A program made the translations under genes and the position numbers. This document shows, piece after piece, positions 1 to 9,385 of a stretch of DNA of 64,000 nt (the first letter of the stretch is position 1; every line of letters begins with the position of its first letter). The notes under the pieces were generated by a model. The model made no database searches and was not told the origin of the DNA. It saw only the letters and a program-made list of their open reading frames with translations. Source of the DNA: Anaerobacterium chartisolvens (GTDB lineage: Bacteria; Bacillota; Clostridia; Acetivibrionales; DSM-27016); assembly GCF_003337415.1 (NCBI RefSeq), contig NZ_QPJT01000005.1, forward strand, positions 177,588-241,587, given 5' to 3'.

Positions 1-756
1 TGCGCTCAATCCGCACACTATACCACCGGAGCGGAAGAGTTTGAGCTTGTAAGTTATGAAAACGTGCTGAAAAGAGCTTTGGAAGTTCAGAGCCAAGGCG
101 CTCACAGATTTTCGATGGTAACTAGTGGAAGAGGAATTAAAAGTAAAGAATTACTTGATAAGTTAACAAGTATTTACCAACGATTAAGAAAGGATACCTC
201 TCTTAAAATATGTGCTTCACATGGGATAATATCCTATGAACAGGCAAAACAGCTTAAAGAAGCCGGAGTAAGCATGTATCATCATAATATAGAAACCAGC
301 AGCAGCCACTACCCCAATATTTGCACCACCCATGATTATGAAGACAGGATAAATACAATAAGAAATGTCCAAGAAGCGGGAATGGAAATTTGCTGCGGTG
401 GAATTATCGGTATGGGTGAAACCTTGGAAGAGCGCATTAAAATGTTCTTTGAAATAAGAGAGCTGGGTGTCAAGTCGATACCGATTAATGTTTTAAATCC
501 GATAAAGGGTACGCCTCTGGAGGCCTTGCCAATACTTTCCCCAATGGAAATATTAAAAACAATGGCTGTAGCCCGCTTCATTATCCCCGACTCTTATATA
601 CGCTATGCAGGGGGCAGAATAGCATTAAAAGACAAGCAAGGTATTGGTTTTAAAGCCGGAGTAAATGCGGCTCTTGTAGGAAATTACCTTACAACCTCAG
701 GAAGTAATGTAGAAGAAGACAAACAAATGATTATTTGTTCGGGTCTTGAAATATAG
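1..756 (+). CDS. bioB: Biotin synthase, 3' part (5' end outside window)
   Basis: Radical SAM enzyme that inserts sulfur into dethiobiotin, the last step of biotin synthesis. The reading frame is open from base 1 and begins CAQSAHYTTG, so the first visible Cys is the last cysteine of the CxxxCxxC cluster motif; about 70 N-terminal residues lie outside the window. Further family marks are YHHNIETS, a CGGIIGMGE glycine-rich segment and NPIKGTPLE. The frame ends at TAG 754-756, inside the ribosome site of bioD, so the two genes are translationally close. The bioB-bioD-bioA order supports the call. Any BirA operator would lie upstream and cannot be seen. Confidence 0.95.
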   Translation, partial: CAQSAHYTTGAEEFELVSYENVLKRALEVQSQGAHRFSMVTSGRGIKSKELLDKLTSIYQRLRKDTSLKICASHGIISYEQAKQLKEAGVSMYHHNIETSSSHYPNICTTHDYEDRINTIRNVQEAGMEICCGGIIGMGETLEERIKMFFEIRELGVKSIPINVLNPIKGTPLEALPILSPMEILKTMAVARFIIPDSYIRYAGGRIALKDKQGIGFKAGVNAALVGNYLTTSGSNVEEDKQMIICSGLEI

Positions 757-766
757 GAGGTTAGCT

Positions 767-1477
767 TTGGCAAAAGGTATATTTATTTTAGGAACAGATA
801 CAGGGGTGGGAAAAACTTTTGCAACTGCCGGAATTGCATACATCTTAAAACAGCACCACCATAATGTGTGCTGCTTTAAAGCAGTTCAAAGCGGAGGCAT
901 ACTAAAAGACGGTAAGCTTGTTTCGGGAGACATTAAATTTATTAAAGACATTAACGATATGCAAGAATTCTGCGCTCATATGAATTCTTACTGTCTTAAA
1001 GCCGAGGTATCACCCCATATGGCAGCGGAAGCAGAGGGTATTAATATTAATATAAATAAAATACTGGAAGACTACAAAACCCTTGGCGACAAATATGATT
1101 ATGTCGTCGTGGAAGGTGCCGGCGGAATTATTGTACCTATTATAAGAGAAAAATATTACATATACAATCTTGTGAAAGACTTGGATATTCCTGCGGTTGT
1201 TGTAGCCAGAGCAGGTGTGGGGACGATTAACCATACCGCCCTGACCGTTAATTTTGCAAAAAGCATTGGAATCACTATTAAAGGTATAATTATCAACGGG
1301 TACAATGGCAGTTATTTTGAAAAAGATAATATAAAAGTAATTGAAAATATAACCGGAATTAAAGTTATATCAGTTTTGAGCCGGATAGATATTGAGAATG
1401 AAGAAAAATTTATTGAAAAAGCTAAATTGGAGTATGCACGAAGTATGAATATTGATGAAATATTAAAAGTATTTTAA
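767..1477 (+). CDS. bioD: Dethiobiotin synthetase
   Basis: ATP-dependent closure of the ureido ring of 7,8-diaminopelargonate to give dethiobiotin. The N-terminus has the P-loop GTDTGVGKT, and VVEGAGGIIVP follows near residue 115, both typical of BioD. I start it at TTG 767 because AGGAGG at 755-760 sits 6 bases upstream; a longer frame from TTG 746 would include that ribosome site in the coding sequence. The protein is 236 aa, usual for the family. It follows bioB directly and precedes bioA by 12 bases, so the three are one transcript. Confidence 0.93.
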   Translation: MAKGIFILGTDTGVGKTFATAGIAYILKQHHHNVCCFKAVQSGGILKDGKLVSGDIKFIKDINDMQEFCAHMNSYCLKAEVSPHMAAEAEGINININKILEDYKTLGDKYDYVVVEGAGGIIVPIIREKYYIYNLVKDLDIPAVVVARAGVGTINHTALTVNFAKSIGITIKGIIINGYNGSYFEKDNIKVIENITGIKVISVLSRIDIENEEKFIEKAKLEYARSMNIDEILKVF

Positions 1478-1489
1478 TGGGGGATTAAT

Positions 1490-2848
1490 TTGGAGCATAC
1501 TAAAGACTTACCTCAAAAAGATTTAAAATATATATGGCATCCTTGTTCACAAATGAAGGACTATGAAACATTTCCTCCAATAATTATCAAAAAGGGTGAA
1601 GGAGTATTTATCGAGGATATTAACGGAAATCGCTATTTAGATGCCATTTCCTCATGGTGGGTTAATTTGTTTGGGCATTCCAACAAAAGAATAAATGAGG
1701 CTTTATACAAACAGGTAAACCGGTTGGAGCATGTGATTTTTGCTAACTTTTCACATGAACCTGCTATTGAGCTTGCTGAGCGAATTATAAATGCGGCGCC
1801 TGCAGGACTTGGCAAAGTGTTTTTTGGCGATAACGGCTCATCCGCTGTTGAAATAGCATTAAAGCTTAGCTTCCAGTATCACAGGCAGACAGGAAAACCC
1901 AAAAAACAAAAATTTGTTGCTCTGACGAATGCGTACCACGGTGAAACCATTGGGGCATTATCTGTGGGTGGTGTTGACTTATACAATAATGTATACAAAC
2001 CTATACTTCTCGAAGTAATCCGGGCAGAAGGACCCAATTGCTACAGATGCAAATATAATCTGAAAAGAGAAACCTGTAATGCCGAATGCTTTGAAATATT
2101 GGAAAATTCGATGAAGGAAAAGCATCAGGAGGTAACAGGAATAATTATTGAACCTGTTGTTCAATGCGCTGCGGGTATGAAAATATACTCTCCCGTATAT
2201 TTGAAAAAATTAAGACAGCTTTGTACCTTATATGATATTAACCTTATAGCAGACGAGATCGCAGTCGGATTTGGGAGAACCGGCAAAATGTTCGGATGCA
2301 ACCATGCAGATATAACCCCTGATTTGATGTGTGTATCAAAAGGCCTTACAGCGGGTTATATGCCTCTGTCGTTAACACTTGTACCTGATAAAATATATTC
2401 TGCATTTTATGATGACTATACCAGTTTAAAGTCCTTTCTGCACAGCCACAGTTATTCCGGCAATCCCTTGGGGTGTGCCGTTGCAGTTGAAACATTGAAA
2501 ATATTTGAAGAGGAAAAGATCCTTGAAAAAAACATTTATAAATCCAATTACTTAAGAAAAAGTGTTGAAAAGATGCTGCTTGATATACCTCATGTTGGGG
2601 AATACAGGCAAATAGGCATGATTGGTGCAATCGAGCTTGTTAAGGATAAAAAAACAAAGGAAGGATTCAATTGGAAAAAAAGAGTAGGCTATGAAATTTA
2701 TAAAAAAGCCTTGAATAAAGGTGTTCTATTAAGGCCCCTCGGCAATATAATATACTTCATGCCCCCATATATAATAAATGAAAGCGAAACAGATTATATG
2801 GTTTCCGCAGCAAGGGATGCCATTCTTGAACACCTCAATATTACTTGA
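1490..2848 (+). CDS. bioA: Adenosylmethionine-8-amino-7-oxononanoate aminotransferase
   Basis: PLP-dependent class III aminotransferase that makes 7,8-diaminopelargonate using SAM as amino donor. Visible marks are WHPCSQMKDYE at the N-terminus (BioA-specific), the GDNGSSAVEIALK cofactor loop, IADEIAVGFGRTGKMF, and the lysine segment CVSKGLTAGYMPLS that forms the Schiff base. It has 452 aa, normal length, and starts at TTG 1490 behind GGGGGA. A CxxC..C insert (NCYRCKYNLKRETC, near residue 185) is seen in some BioA proteins. It is the last gene of the biotin operon and is followed by a terminator. Confidence 0.94.
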   Translation: MEHTKDLPQKDLKYIWHPCSQMKDYETFPPIIIKKGEGVFIEDINGNRYLDAISSWWVNLFGHSNKRINEALYKQVNRLEHVIFANFSHEPAIELAERIINAAPAGLGKVFFGDNGSSAVEIALKLSFQYHRQTGKPKKQKFVALTNAYHGETIGALSVGGVDLYNNVYKPILLEVIRAEGPNCYRCKYNLKRETCNAECFEILENSMKEKHQEVTGIIIEPVVQCAAGMKIYSPVYLKKLRQLCTLYDINLIADEIAVGFGRTGKMFGCNHADITPDLMCVSKGLTAGYMPLSLTLVPDKIYSAFYDDYTSLKSFLHSHSYSGNPLGCAVAVETLKIFEEEKILEKNIYKSNYLRKSVEKMLLDIPHVGEYRQIGMIGAIELVKDKKTKEGFNWKKRVGYEIYKKALNKGVLLRPLGNIIYFMPPYIINESETDYMVSAARDAILEHLNIT

Positions 2849-2855
2849 TTTTCAG

Positions 2856-2902
2856 AATACCGATTAAGGTCTGGTTAAGGCTTTATTCGGTATTTATTTT
2901 TT
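2856..2902 (+). terminator. Terminator of the biotin operon
   Basis: AATACCGA (2856-2863) pairs with TCGGTATT (2887-2894) and is followed by a T-rich tract to 2902. It lies 8 bases after the bioA stop. Confidence 0.6.
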
Positions 2903-2998
2903 CATATAGACAAAAGTATTCATATGGTATATAGTATTACTATAAAGGAACACTAAACTGTTGCCTATTAATACTAATACCAAAGGAGTTATGCATAA

Positions 2999-3703
2999 AT
3001 GGATATAATTGATTTGCTGATACAATTTAACTTAACAAGACAAGAAGCCTCTATATATTTGACCTTGCTTTCGGAAGGTGATATGAACGGATATGAAGTT
3101 GCAAAGGTCACTGGCATTTCACGCTCCAATACATATACTTCCCTTGCTTCTCTAGTAGATAAGGGGGGGGCATTTACTATAGAGGGTCCAACTACCAGAT
3201 ATACACCTGTTCCAATTGAAGAATTCTGTGAAAATAAAATAAGAAATCTTCAGGAAAAAAAGCAGGACATCATAAAGAGCATTCCTCACAAAAGGGATGA
3301 GATTGAGGGATATATCACTATTAAAGGGAGAAGCCATATACTCGATAAAATGAGAAACATGGTAAAGGAAGCAAAAGAGAGAGTATATCTTTCTATATCA
3401 GAGACGGCACTTCAATGCATTCTTCCTGAAATCAGGAATGCAATAAATAGAGGAATAAAGATGGTCTTAATAACCAATATGTCCTTCAGCCTAGAGGGTG
3501 CAACGGCTTATTTCACAGAGAAGCCACAGCAGCAGATACGGCTTATAGTAGACTCAACAAATGTACTTACAGGGGATATTGATGATGGTGAACACTCCAC
3601 CTGCCTTTATTCCAAAAAGAAAAACCTTATTGATCTATTAAAGGATTCTCTCAAAAATGAAATCAGGTTGATAGAAATGATGAAAGGAGAAAACAGAACA
3701 TGA
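2999..3703 (+). CDS. TrmB-family transcriptional regulator
   Basis: A 234-aa DNA-binding regulator. Residues 1-75 form the TrmB-type winged helix (LTRQEASIYLTLL, then EVAKVTGISRSNTYTSLASLVDKG), followed by a short coiled linker and a C-terminal effector domain like that of sugar-sensing TrmB/Bacillus-type relatives. ATG 2999 is preceded by AAAGGAG at 2982-2988. Its last codons overlap the next gene by 4 bases (ATGA), so it probably controls its own operon with the decarboxylase-like gene. An eight-G run at 3163-3170 falls in the wing of the DNA-binding domain. The ligand cannot be deduced. Confidence 0.8.
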   Translation: MDIIDLLIQFNLTRQEASIYLTLLSEGDMNGYEVAKVTGISRSNTYTSLASLVDKGGAFTIEGPTTRYTPVPIEEFCENKIRNLQEKKQDIIKSIPHKRDEIEGYITIKGRSHILDKMRNMVKEAKERVYLSISETALQCILPEIRNAINRGIKMVLITNMSFSLEGATAYFTEKPQQQIRLIVDSTNVLTGDIDDGEHSTCLYSKKKNLIDLLKDSLKNEIRLIEMMKGENRT

Positions 3704-4995
3704 AAAAGCCTTTTGTTAGTACTGAGCAGTTAAAGGAAATAGTAAAAAAATATCCAACACCATTTTATTTGTATGACGAAAAGGGAATACGCGAAAATGC
3801 CCGGAGGCTAAAGGAAGCATTTGCATGGAACAAGGGATTTAAAGAATACTTTGCAGTGAAGGCAACACCAAACCCGTATATATTAAAGGTTCTCAAGGAA
3901 GAAAGCTTCGGTGTTGACTGCTCGTCTTATACGGAGCTTATGATGGCTGAAGCTGTAGGATTTAACGATGATGAAATTATGTTTTCATCAAATGTTACAC
4001 CCAAAGAGGATTTTCGGCTTGCACGCAGATTGAACTCAATCATTAATCTTGATGACATTACACATATTGCTCTCTTAGAAAAAATTGCGGGAATCCCTGA
4101 AATAATAAGCTGCCGTTATAATCCCGGAGGGGTGTTTGCAATAGACAATGACATTATGGACACTCCGCAGGAAGCCAAGTATGGCTTCACACGAGAGCAA
4201 CTGACCGAAGGCTTTAAAATGCTTATCAATAAAGGGGTAAAGCAATTTGGACTGCATTCATTTTTAGCAAGCAACACAGTTGCAAATGAGTATTATCCTG
4301 TTTTGGCAAGAATGCTTTTTAAAACCGCAGTAGAGCTTCATAGAGAAACGGGTGCAAATATCACATTTATAAATCTTTCAGGAGGTATTGGCATACCATA
4401 TCGCCCAGAAGAGCAGCCAGCGGATATTTACAGGGTGGGGCGGGGAGTCAGGAAGGCTTTTGAAGAGATACTGGTACCAGCCGGTATGGATGATGTAGCA
4501 ATATACACTGAATTGGGAAGGTTTGTGCTTGGACCATATGGCTGCCTTGTTTCAACAGTAATTCATCAAAAGCGTATACATAAAGAATATATTGGATTGG
4601 ATGCTTGCGCCGCGAATTTAATGCGTCCGGCAATGTACAAAGCATATCACCATATTACAGTAATGGGCAAGGAGCAAGATGCTTCTGACCATAAATATGA
4701 CGTAACCGGAGGATTGTGTGAAAATAATGATAAATTTGCAATTGATAGAATGCTGCCTAAAATTGATATAGGGGACTTGCTAATTATACATGATACTGGT
4801 GCTCATGGATTTGCTATGGGCTACAATTACAATGGCAAGCTGCGATCTGCTGAAATTTTACTGAAAGAAAATGGTGAGACTGAGCTTATTCGCCGGGCAG
4901 AGACACCGGCTGACTATTTTGCAACTTTTGATTTTTCTGAACGGTATAAATTTGCAGATATTCAGGAAAGCAAAAGCCAGAGCCAGAAAACTTAA
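3700..4995 (+). CDS. lysA: Diaminopimelate decarboxylase-like PLP enzyme
   Basis: Fold-type III PLP decarboxylase of the LysA/ornithine-decarboxylase family, 431 aa. The Schiff-base Lys is in YFAVKATPNP (about residue 53), GLHSFLASNT and INLSGGIGIPY are cofactor contacts, and GGLCENNDKFA and HDTGAHGFAMGYNYNG match the LysA C-terminal substrate region. It overlaps the TrmB gene by 4 bases. LysA makes lysine from meso-diaminopimelate, but this copy sits with a private regulator rather than lysine genes and deviates from the canonical EPGR motif (ELGRF here), so a related amino-acid substrate is possible. Family confident; exact substrate less so. Confidence 0.72.
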   Translation: MKKPFVSTEQLKEIVKKYPTPFYLYDEKGIRENARRLKEAFAWNKGFKEYFAVKATPNPYILKVLKEESFGVDCSSYTELMMAEAVGFNDDEIMFSSNVTPKEDFRLARRLNSIINLDDITHIALLEKIAGIPEIISCRYNPGGVFAIDNDIMDTPQEAKYGFTREQLTEGFKMLINKGVKQFGLHSFLASNTVANEYYPVLARMLFKTAVELHRETGANITFINLSGGIGIPYRPEEQPADIYRVGRGVRKAFEEILVPAGMDDVAIYTELGRFVLGPYGCLVSTVIHQKRIHKEYIGLDACAANLMRPAMYKAYHHITVMGKEQDASDHKYDVTGGLCENNDKFAIDRMLPKIDIGDLLIIHDTGAHGFAMGYNYNGKLRSAEILLKENGETELIRRAETPADYFATFDFSERYKFADIQESKSQSQKT

Positions 4996-5033
4996 TAATG
5001 ATATTCCTTTTAAAACCTGAAATATCTGTACTT

Positions 5034-5062
5034 TTGACTGGGATTGTGGTTATAATTGTAAT
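5034..5062 (+). promoter_or_regulatory. Sigma-A-type promoter for the SNF2 gene
   Basis: TTGACT (5034-5039), 17-bp spacer, TGTAAT (5057-5062), about 45 bases before the SNF2 start codon. One mismatch to consensus in each box. Confidence 0.5.
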
Positions 5063-5106
5063 AAATTATATTTGTACCAAACCGACAGCCTAAGGGAGGT
5101 GCTGCA

Positions 5107-7767
5107 ATGGAGTATACGACGCCGAAGCCAAGGGAATTAATTGCCATCATTGAGCCGGACGGGGGATATGCGCTTGATTGGCAATATGTGAATAAGGATG
5201 TTGAAGAATATTGCGCCAAATTCCAACAAAATATATATGACATGTATCTTGCAGATCGTGACATGGCTTTGCTTATGCTGGGTGCAGCGAAAAAAAACGT
5301 AGTGCTTCCTGAAACGGTGGAGTACCTGTTTAAAGTAGCGTCGGCTTTTGTGAAGTGTCTTTCAAGAAATCCCGATCTGGAGGCCTTGCGTGAAAAGGCA
5401 AAGGGGCTGCCGGAGGATAAAGAGCAGGACGAGCTGCTTGCTGAAGCACCCTTTATAAACGGCGCAGAGTACCTTGACAGGCATTGGATTACATGTGCAT
5501 GGGACAAGCTGAACAAGATTTTTTCCAAAGAAATGAAAAAGCATCAGGGCACTGTGGCGGAATACTTTATCAGCAAAAATCCCGATATTCACTTTGCGGG
5601 GAAGGTATATTTCCATTTGGTAGAAAGCAAAAAGGAGGATTATCCCTTTGCGCTTCTTGCGACGTATGCCGCAGAGCCGTCCGCTGTCGGAAAGGCCAGA
5701 CATCTGCCCCTAAAGAATGCGCTGATGGAGTATGGGCAAAACAGCAAAAAATTATTGGAATTGTTATCTACCGTCAATAAGGCGGCTGGACAGAGCCAGT
5801 TTATATCGGGCTTGGTGGAAACAGGTGAAATATTCTATCCCATAGGACTATACCCCGACGAGGCATATACTTTCTTAAAGGAAGTGCCTTTATATGAATC
5901 GGCAGGTGTTCTTTGCAGGATACCCAATTGGTGGAGAAAAAAAGCGGAATCCCTGAAAATGTCTGTGAGCATAGGTGAAAAAGCAGCTTCATTTGTGGGC
6001 TTGGACGCACTTGTGGATTTCAATGTGCATTTGTCCTTGGGAGGAGAAAAAATAACAGTTGAAGAGCTGAACAAGCTTGTATCTGAATCAGAGGGTCTGG
6101 CGTTTATTAAAGGCAAGTGGGTGGAGGTAGATCCCATAAAGCTTCGGGAGACTCTGGCAGCCTACGAACATGCCAAAAGGGAAGCGGAGCGGGGAGAGCT
6201 GACTATGATGGAGGCTATGAGGATGCAGCTTTCGGCAGAAAAGCTCCTTAATATTAAAGATAATATATGTGAGGTTGAGGTCAGCAACGGAGAGTGGCTG
6301 GAAACAATTCTGGCACAGCTTAAAAGTCCTGATAATATCAAAGCTGTGGGGTGTGGAGCCAATTTTAACGCTACGCTCAGGGAGTATCAGCAAAAAGGGC
6401 TTGGATGGCTTTATACCATGAAAGAGCTTGGGCTGGGAGCATGTCTTGCCGACGACATGGGTCTTGGAAAAACAATACAGGTAATTGCCCTGCTAAACAG
6501 CATAAGGATGAAAAAAGAAGAGAGGGTTCTGCTGGTTGTGCCGGCTTCATTAATCAGCAACTGGACTTCAGAAATTGCAAGATTTGCTCCAATGCTGAAG
6601 CACTATGTAATACATCCTCAGGAAAGCAGAATAGTGACCGAAGCTGACGACTCAAGCGGCGGTGTTTATATTACCACTTACGGTATGCTGCTAAGGCTGG
6701 AGTGGATAAAACAAACCGAGTGGGACATAATTGTATTGGATGAGGCACAGGCTATAAAAAATGCCGGAACAAAACAGTCAAAAACCGTAAAACAATTGAA
6801 AGCACGGAGCAGAATAGCACTGACAGGGACTCCTGTAGAAAACAGGTTATCGGATTTATGGTCTATTTTTGATTTTCTAAATAAAGGGCTTTTGGGAAGC
6901 GCAAAGGAATTCACCGAGTTTTCCAAGAAACTCAAGGAAAACAGTGAAGGGTATGCAAAACTTAAGCAGATGATATCACCATTCATAATGAGAAGGCTGA
7001 AAACTGACAAGAGCATTATAGCAGACCTGCCTGAAAAAATCGAGATGAAAACCTATTCAACTCTCAGCAAGAGACAAGCCGCGCTGTACAGCTCTATGGT
7101 GGACGAGCTTCAAAGGAAGCTGGAAACTACAGAAGGCATTGAACGGAAAGGGCTTGTGCTGGCAGCACTTACAAAATTCAAGCAGATATGCAATCATCCT
7201 GACCAGTACCTTGGACAGCATACTTATGCCGAGAATGAAAGCGGCAAGTATCAAAGGCTTAGAGAAATTTGTGAAACCATATACGAAAAAAGAGAACGCG
7301 TAATTGTGTTTACACAGTTTAAAGAGATTACGGAGCCCATTGCGGCATTTTTAAAAGATGTCTTCCAGCATGAGGGGCTTGTGCTTCATGGGGAGACACC
7401 TGTAGCAAAGCGTAAGGATATTGTTGCAAGGTTTCAGGGGCATGAATATGTGCCGTTTATGGTACTATCCATTAAAGCGGGAGGCGTAGGCTTGAATCTT
7501 ACGGCGGCAAATCATGTAATACACTTTGACCGCTGGTGGAATCCGGCTGTTGAAAATCAGGCTACGGACAGGGCGTTCAGGATAGGCCAAAGAAAAAATG
7601 TGCTTGTGCATAAATTTATTACCAAGGGGACAGTGGAAGAGAAAATTGACAGGATGATAGAGGAAAAGATAAAAATAACAAGTGAAATTATGCCTGATAT
7701 GAACGAAAGATGGATTACCGAAATGGATAGCAGACAGTTGATGGATTTATTCAGACTAACAGTATAA
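5107..7767 (+). CDS. SNF2-family DEAD-like helicase/ATPase
   Basis: Swi2/Snf2 double-stranded DNA translocase, 886 aa. The N-terminal ~420 residues are a poorly conserved bacterial extension. The ATPase core follows: Walker A DDMGLGKTIQ near residue 450, Walker B DEAQAIKN, motif III LTGTPVENRLSDLWSIFDF, then the helicase C domain with VFTQF, SIKAGGVGLNLTAANHVIHFDRWW and the arginine-finger segment QATDRAFRIGQ. ATG 5107 is preceded by GGGAGGTG. The SWIM-domain gene lies 44 bases downstream, a pairing common in Firmicutes where the two are thought to act together in DNA repair or remodelling; that role is inference. Confidence 0.93.
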   Translation: MEYTTPKPRELIAIIEPDGGYALDWQYVNKDVEEYCAKFQQNIYDMYLADRDMALLMLGAAKKNVVLPETVEYLFKVASAFVKCLSRNPDLEALREKAKGLPEDKEQDELLAEAPFINGAEYLDRHWITCAWDKLNKIFSKEMKKHQGTVAEYFISKNPDIHFAGKVYFHLVESKKEDYPFALLATYAAEPSAVGKARHLPLKNALMEYGQNSKKLLELLSTVNKAAGQSQFISGLVETGEIFYPIGLYPDEAYTFLKEVPLYESAGVLCRIPNWWRKKAESLKMSVSIGEKAASFVGLDALVDFNVHLSLGGEKITVEELNKLVSESEGLAFIKGKWVEVDPIKLRETLAAYEHAKREAERGELTMMEAMRMQLSAEKLLNIKDNICEVEVSNGEWLETILAQLKSPDNIKAVGCGANFNATLREYQQKGLGWLYTMKELGLGACLADDMGLGKTIQVIALLNSIRMKKEERVLLVVPASLISNWTSEIARFAPMLKHYVIHPQESRIVTEADDSSGGVYITTYGMLLRLEWIKQTEWDIIVLDEAQAIKNAGTKQSKTVKQLKARSRIALTGTPVENRLSDLWSIFDFLNKGLLGSAKEFTEFSKKLKENSEGYAKLKQMISPFIMRRLKTDKSIIADLPEKIEMKTYSTLSKRQAALYSSMVDELQRKLETTEGIERKGLVLAALTKFKQICNHPDQYLGQHTYAENESGKYQRLREICETIYEKRERVIVFTQFKEITEPIAAFLKDVFQHEGLVLHGETPVAKRKDIVARFQGHEYVPFMVLSIKAGGVGLNLTAANHVIHFDRWWNPAVENQATDRAFRIGQRKNVLVHKFITKGTVEEKIDRMIEEKIKITSEIMPDMNERWITEMDSRQLMDLFRLTV

Positions 7768-7811
7768 CCATGTATAATAGTTAGAATTCTACAGATAGGT
7801 AGGTGGAGCAT

Positions 7812-8597
7812 ATGCCATTTTATGGGTTCCCTGAATATGTACCTGTGGCAGAAAAAAAGAGAAAGGCCCAGAAAGCTGTTGAGAAGCTCAAGAAAAAGAA
7901 CCCGGATATTTCACCGGTAGTGATACAGGGAAGGAAGCTTGCCGTTACATGGTGGGGAAAGGCATGGAATGACAATTTAGAGAGCTATTCAGATTATGAA
8001 AACCGTATTGACAGGGGACGCAGCTATGTACGCAACGGTGCGGTTCTTGACTTAAAGATTGAAAAAGGCACGGTAATTGCATTGGTGCAGGGAAGCTCCT
8101 CTAAGCCCTATAAAGTTGAGATAGGGATTGCTAAGATTAAGAATGAAGCATGGGAAAAGATAAAAAAGTCATGTGAAGGCAAGATAGAATCATTGCAGGA
8201 GCTGATCGATGGGAAGTTTCCCAAGGCGTTATCTGAGCTGTTCACTGCAAAGGGAAGCGGTTTGTTTCCTTCGCCGAAGGAAACAAGCTTGAGCTGCAGT
8301 TGCCCTGACTGGGCTGTCATGTGCAAGCATGTGGCCGCTGTGCTGTATGGAATTGGAGCGAGGCTTGATGAGAATCCCGCGTTGTTCTTTACTTTAAGAA
8401 ACGTAAACATAGAAGAGCTAATTACCGAAGCTATCAAAGGAAAAACAAGGGACATGCTGGGTAGAACAGGGGCGAAGAGCCGGCGCATTTTAGAAGATGC
8501 AGATCTAGGAGCCATGTTCGGAGTGGAAATGGATAGTACCGGCCCTGCTCAGGATGTGAAAGAACAAAAGAAAAGAGGAAGGAAGAAAAAAGAATAG
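7812..8597 (+). CDS. SWIM zinc-finger protein
   Basis: A 261-aa protein with a C-terminal SWIM zinc finger (CSCPDWAVMCKHVAAVLY, CxC...CxH) at about residues 160-180 and a basic tail rich in Lys/Arg. The N-terminal region with WWGKAWNDNLE and DRGRSYVRNGAVLDL is typical of SWIM proteins that accompany SNF2 helicases. I start at ATG 7812, 5 bases after AGGTGG (7801-7806); GTG 7803 lies inside that ribosome site. It is probably cotranscribed with the helicase and may help it bind DNA or protein. Confidence 0.88.
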   Translation: MPFYGFPEYVPVAEKKRKAQKAVEKLKKKNPDISPVVIQGRKLAVTWWGKAWNDNLESYSDYENRIDRGRSYVRNGAVLDLKIEKGTVIALVQGSSSKPYKVEIGIAKIKNEAWEKIKKSCEGKIESLQELIDGKFPKALSELFTAKGSGLFPSPKETSLSCSCPDWAVMCKHVAAVLYGIGARLDENPALFFTLRNVNIEELITEAIKGKTRDMLGRTGAKSRRILEDADLGAMFGVEMDSTGPAQDVKEQKKRGRKKKE

Positions 8598-8622
8598 CAG
8601 ATAAAAATAAAATCCACACTAT

Positions 8623-8650
8623 GTGACATCCCACCACTTTATGGTATAAT
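8623..8650 (+). promoter_or_regulatory. Promoter for the two-component system
   Basis: GTGACA (8623-8628), 16-bp spacer, perfect TATAAT (8645-8650), 55 bases before the response-regulator start. Confidence 0.6.
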
Positions 8651-8705
8651 AGTAATGCGATTGCATATTTAAATGGCTTACAGACCGGGTTTTCGGAGGG
8701 TCGAT

Positions 8706-9362
8706 GTGATTAGGATTGTTATAGCGGAAGACGACCAGCTTATCCGTGAGGCACTGAAATTGACGGTTGAGCAGGATGAGGCTATTGAAGTGGTTGGCTG
8801 CGCCTCTAACGGCTTGCAGGCTTTTGAGCTTTGCGGCAGGCTGCTGCCTGATGTGGTATTGATGGACTTTTCAATGCCTGAATGTGACGGCGTTGAGGGA
8901 ACCAGATTGATTAAAAGTAAATATGATATAAAGGTGATTATATTAACAATCAGCTTTGAAAGTGATACAGTGTCAAAGGCTTTGGACAGCGGGGCTGACG
9001 GGTACATTTTAAAGGATGTTCGGCCCGGAGAGCTGATTCAGATGATTAAAAGCACTGTGATGGGGCTGAGAGCCGTTCACAGCAATGTTTTAAGCAAAAT
9101 GATAAAGCACGGTACCGGGTATACTGAAAGCAGCCCGCCCACACATGAAAGTGAAGAGAGACTCTTAACAATACGCCTTACCGGAAGGGAAAAAAGCGTG
9201 CTCCAGCGGATTGTATGCGGAAGGAGCAATAAGGAAATTGCGGCAGATCTTTTACTCTCTGAAGGAAGGGTCAGGAACATCATAACCAATATGCTCAAAA
9301 AGCTTGATCTGGGAGACAGGACACAGCTTGCAATATATGCTTTTAAAAATAATATTGTATAA
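8706..9362 (+). CDS. NarL/LuxR-family response regulator
   Basis: 218-aa response regulator: receiver domain (acidic pocket EDD, phosphoacceptor Asp in VLMDFSMPECDG at about residue 54, switch Thr in IILTISF, Lys in YILKDV) and a C-terminal LuxR helix-turn-helix (LTGREKSVLQRIVCGRSNKEIA). I choose GTG 8706 because CGGAGGG at 8694-8700 stands 5 bases upstream and the protein then begins MIRIVIAEDD; an ATG at 8673 has no ribosome site. The cognate kinase gene follows after 23 bases. Targets are unknown. Confidence 0.9.
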   Translation: MIRIVIAEDDQLIREALKLTVEQDEAIEVVGCASNGLQAFELCGRLLPDVVLMDFSMPECDGVEGTRLIKSKYDIKVIILTISFESDTVSKALDSGADGYILKDVRPGELIQMIKSTVMGLRAVHSNVLSKMIKHGTGYTESSPPTHESEERLLTIRLTGREKSVLQRIVCGRSNKEIAADLLLSEGRVRNIITNMLKKLDLGDRTQLAIYAFKNNIV

Positions 9363-9385
9363 TATGCTCACATGGGGTTGATAGC

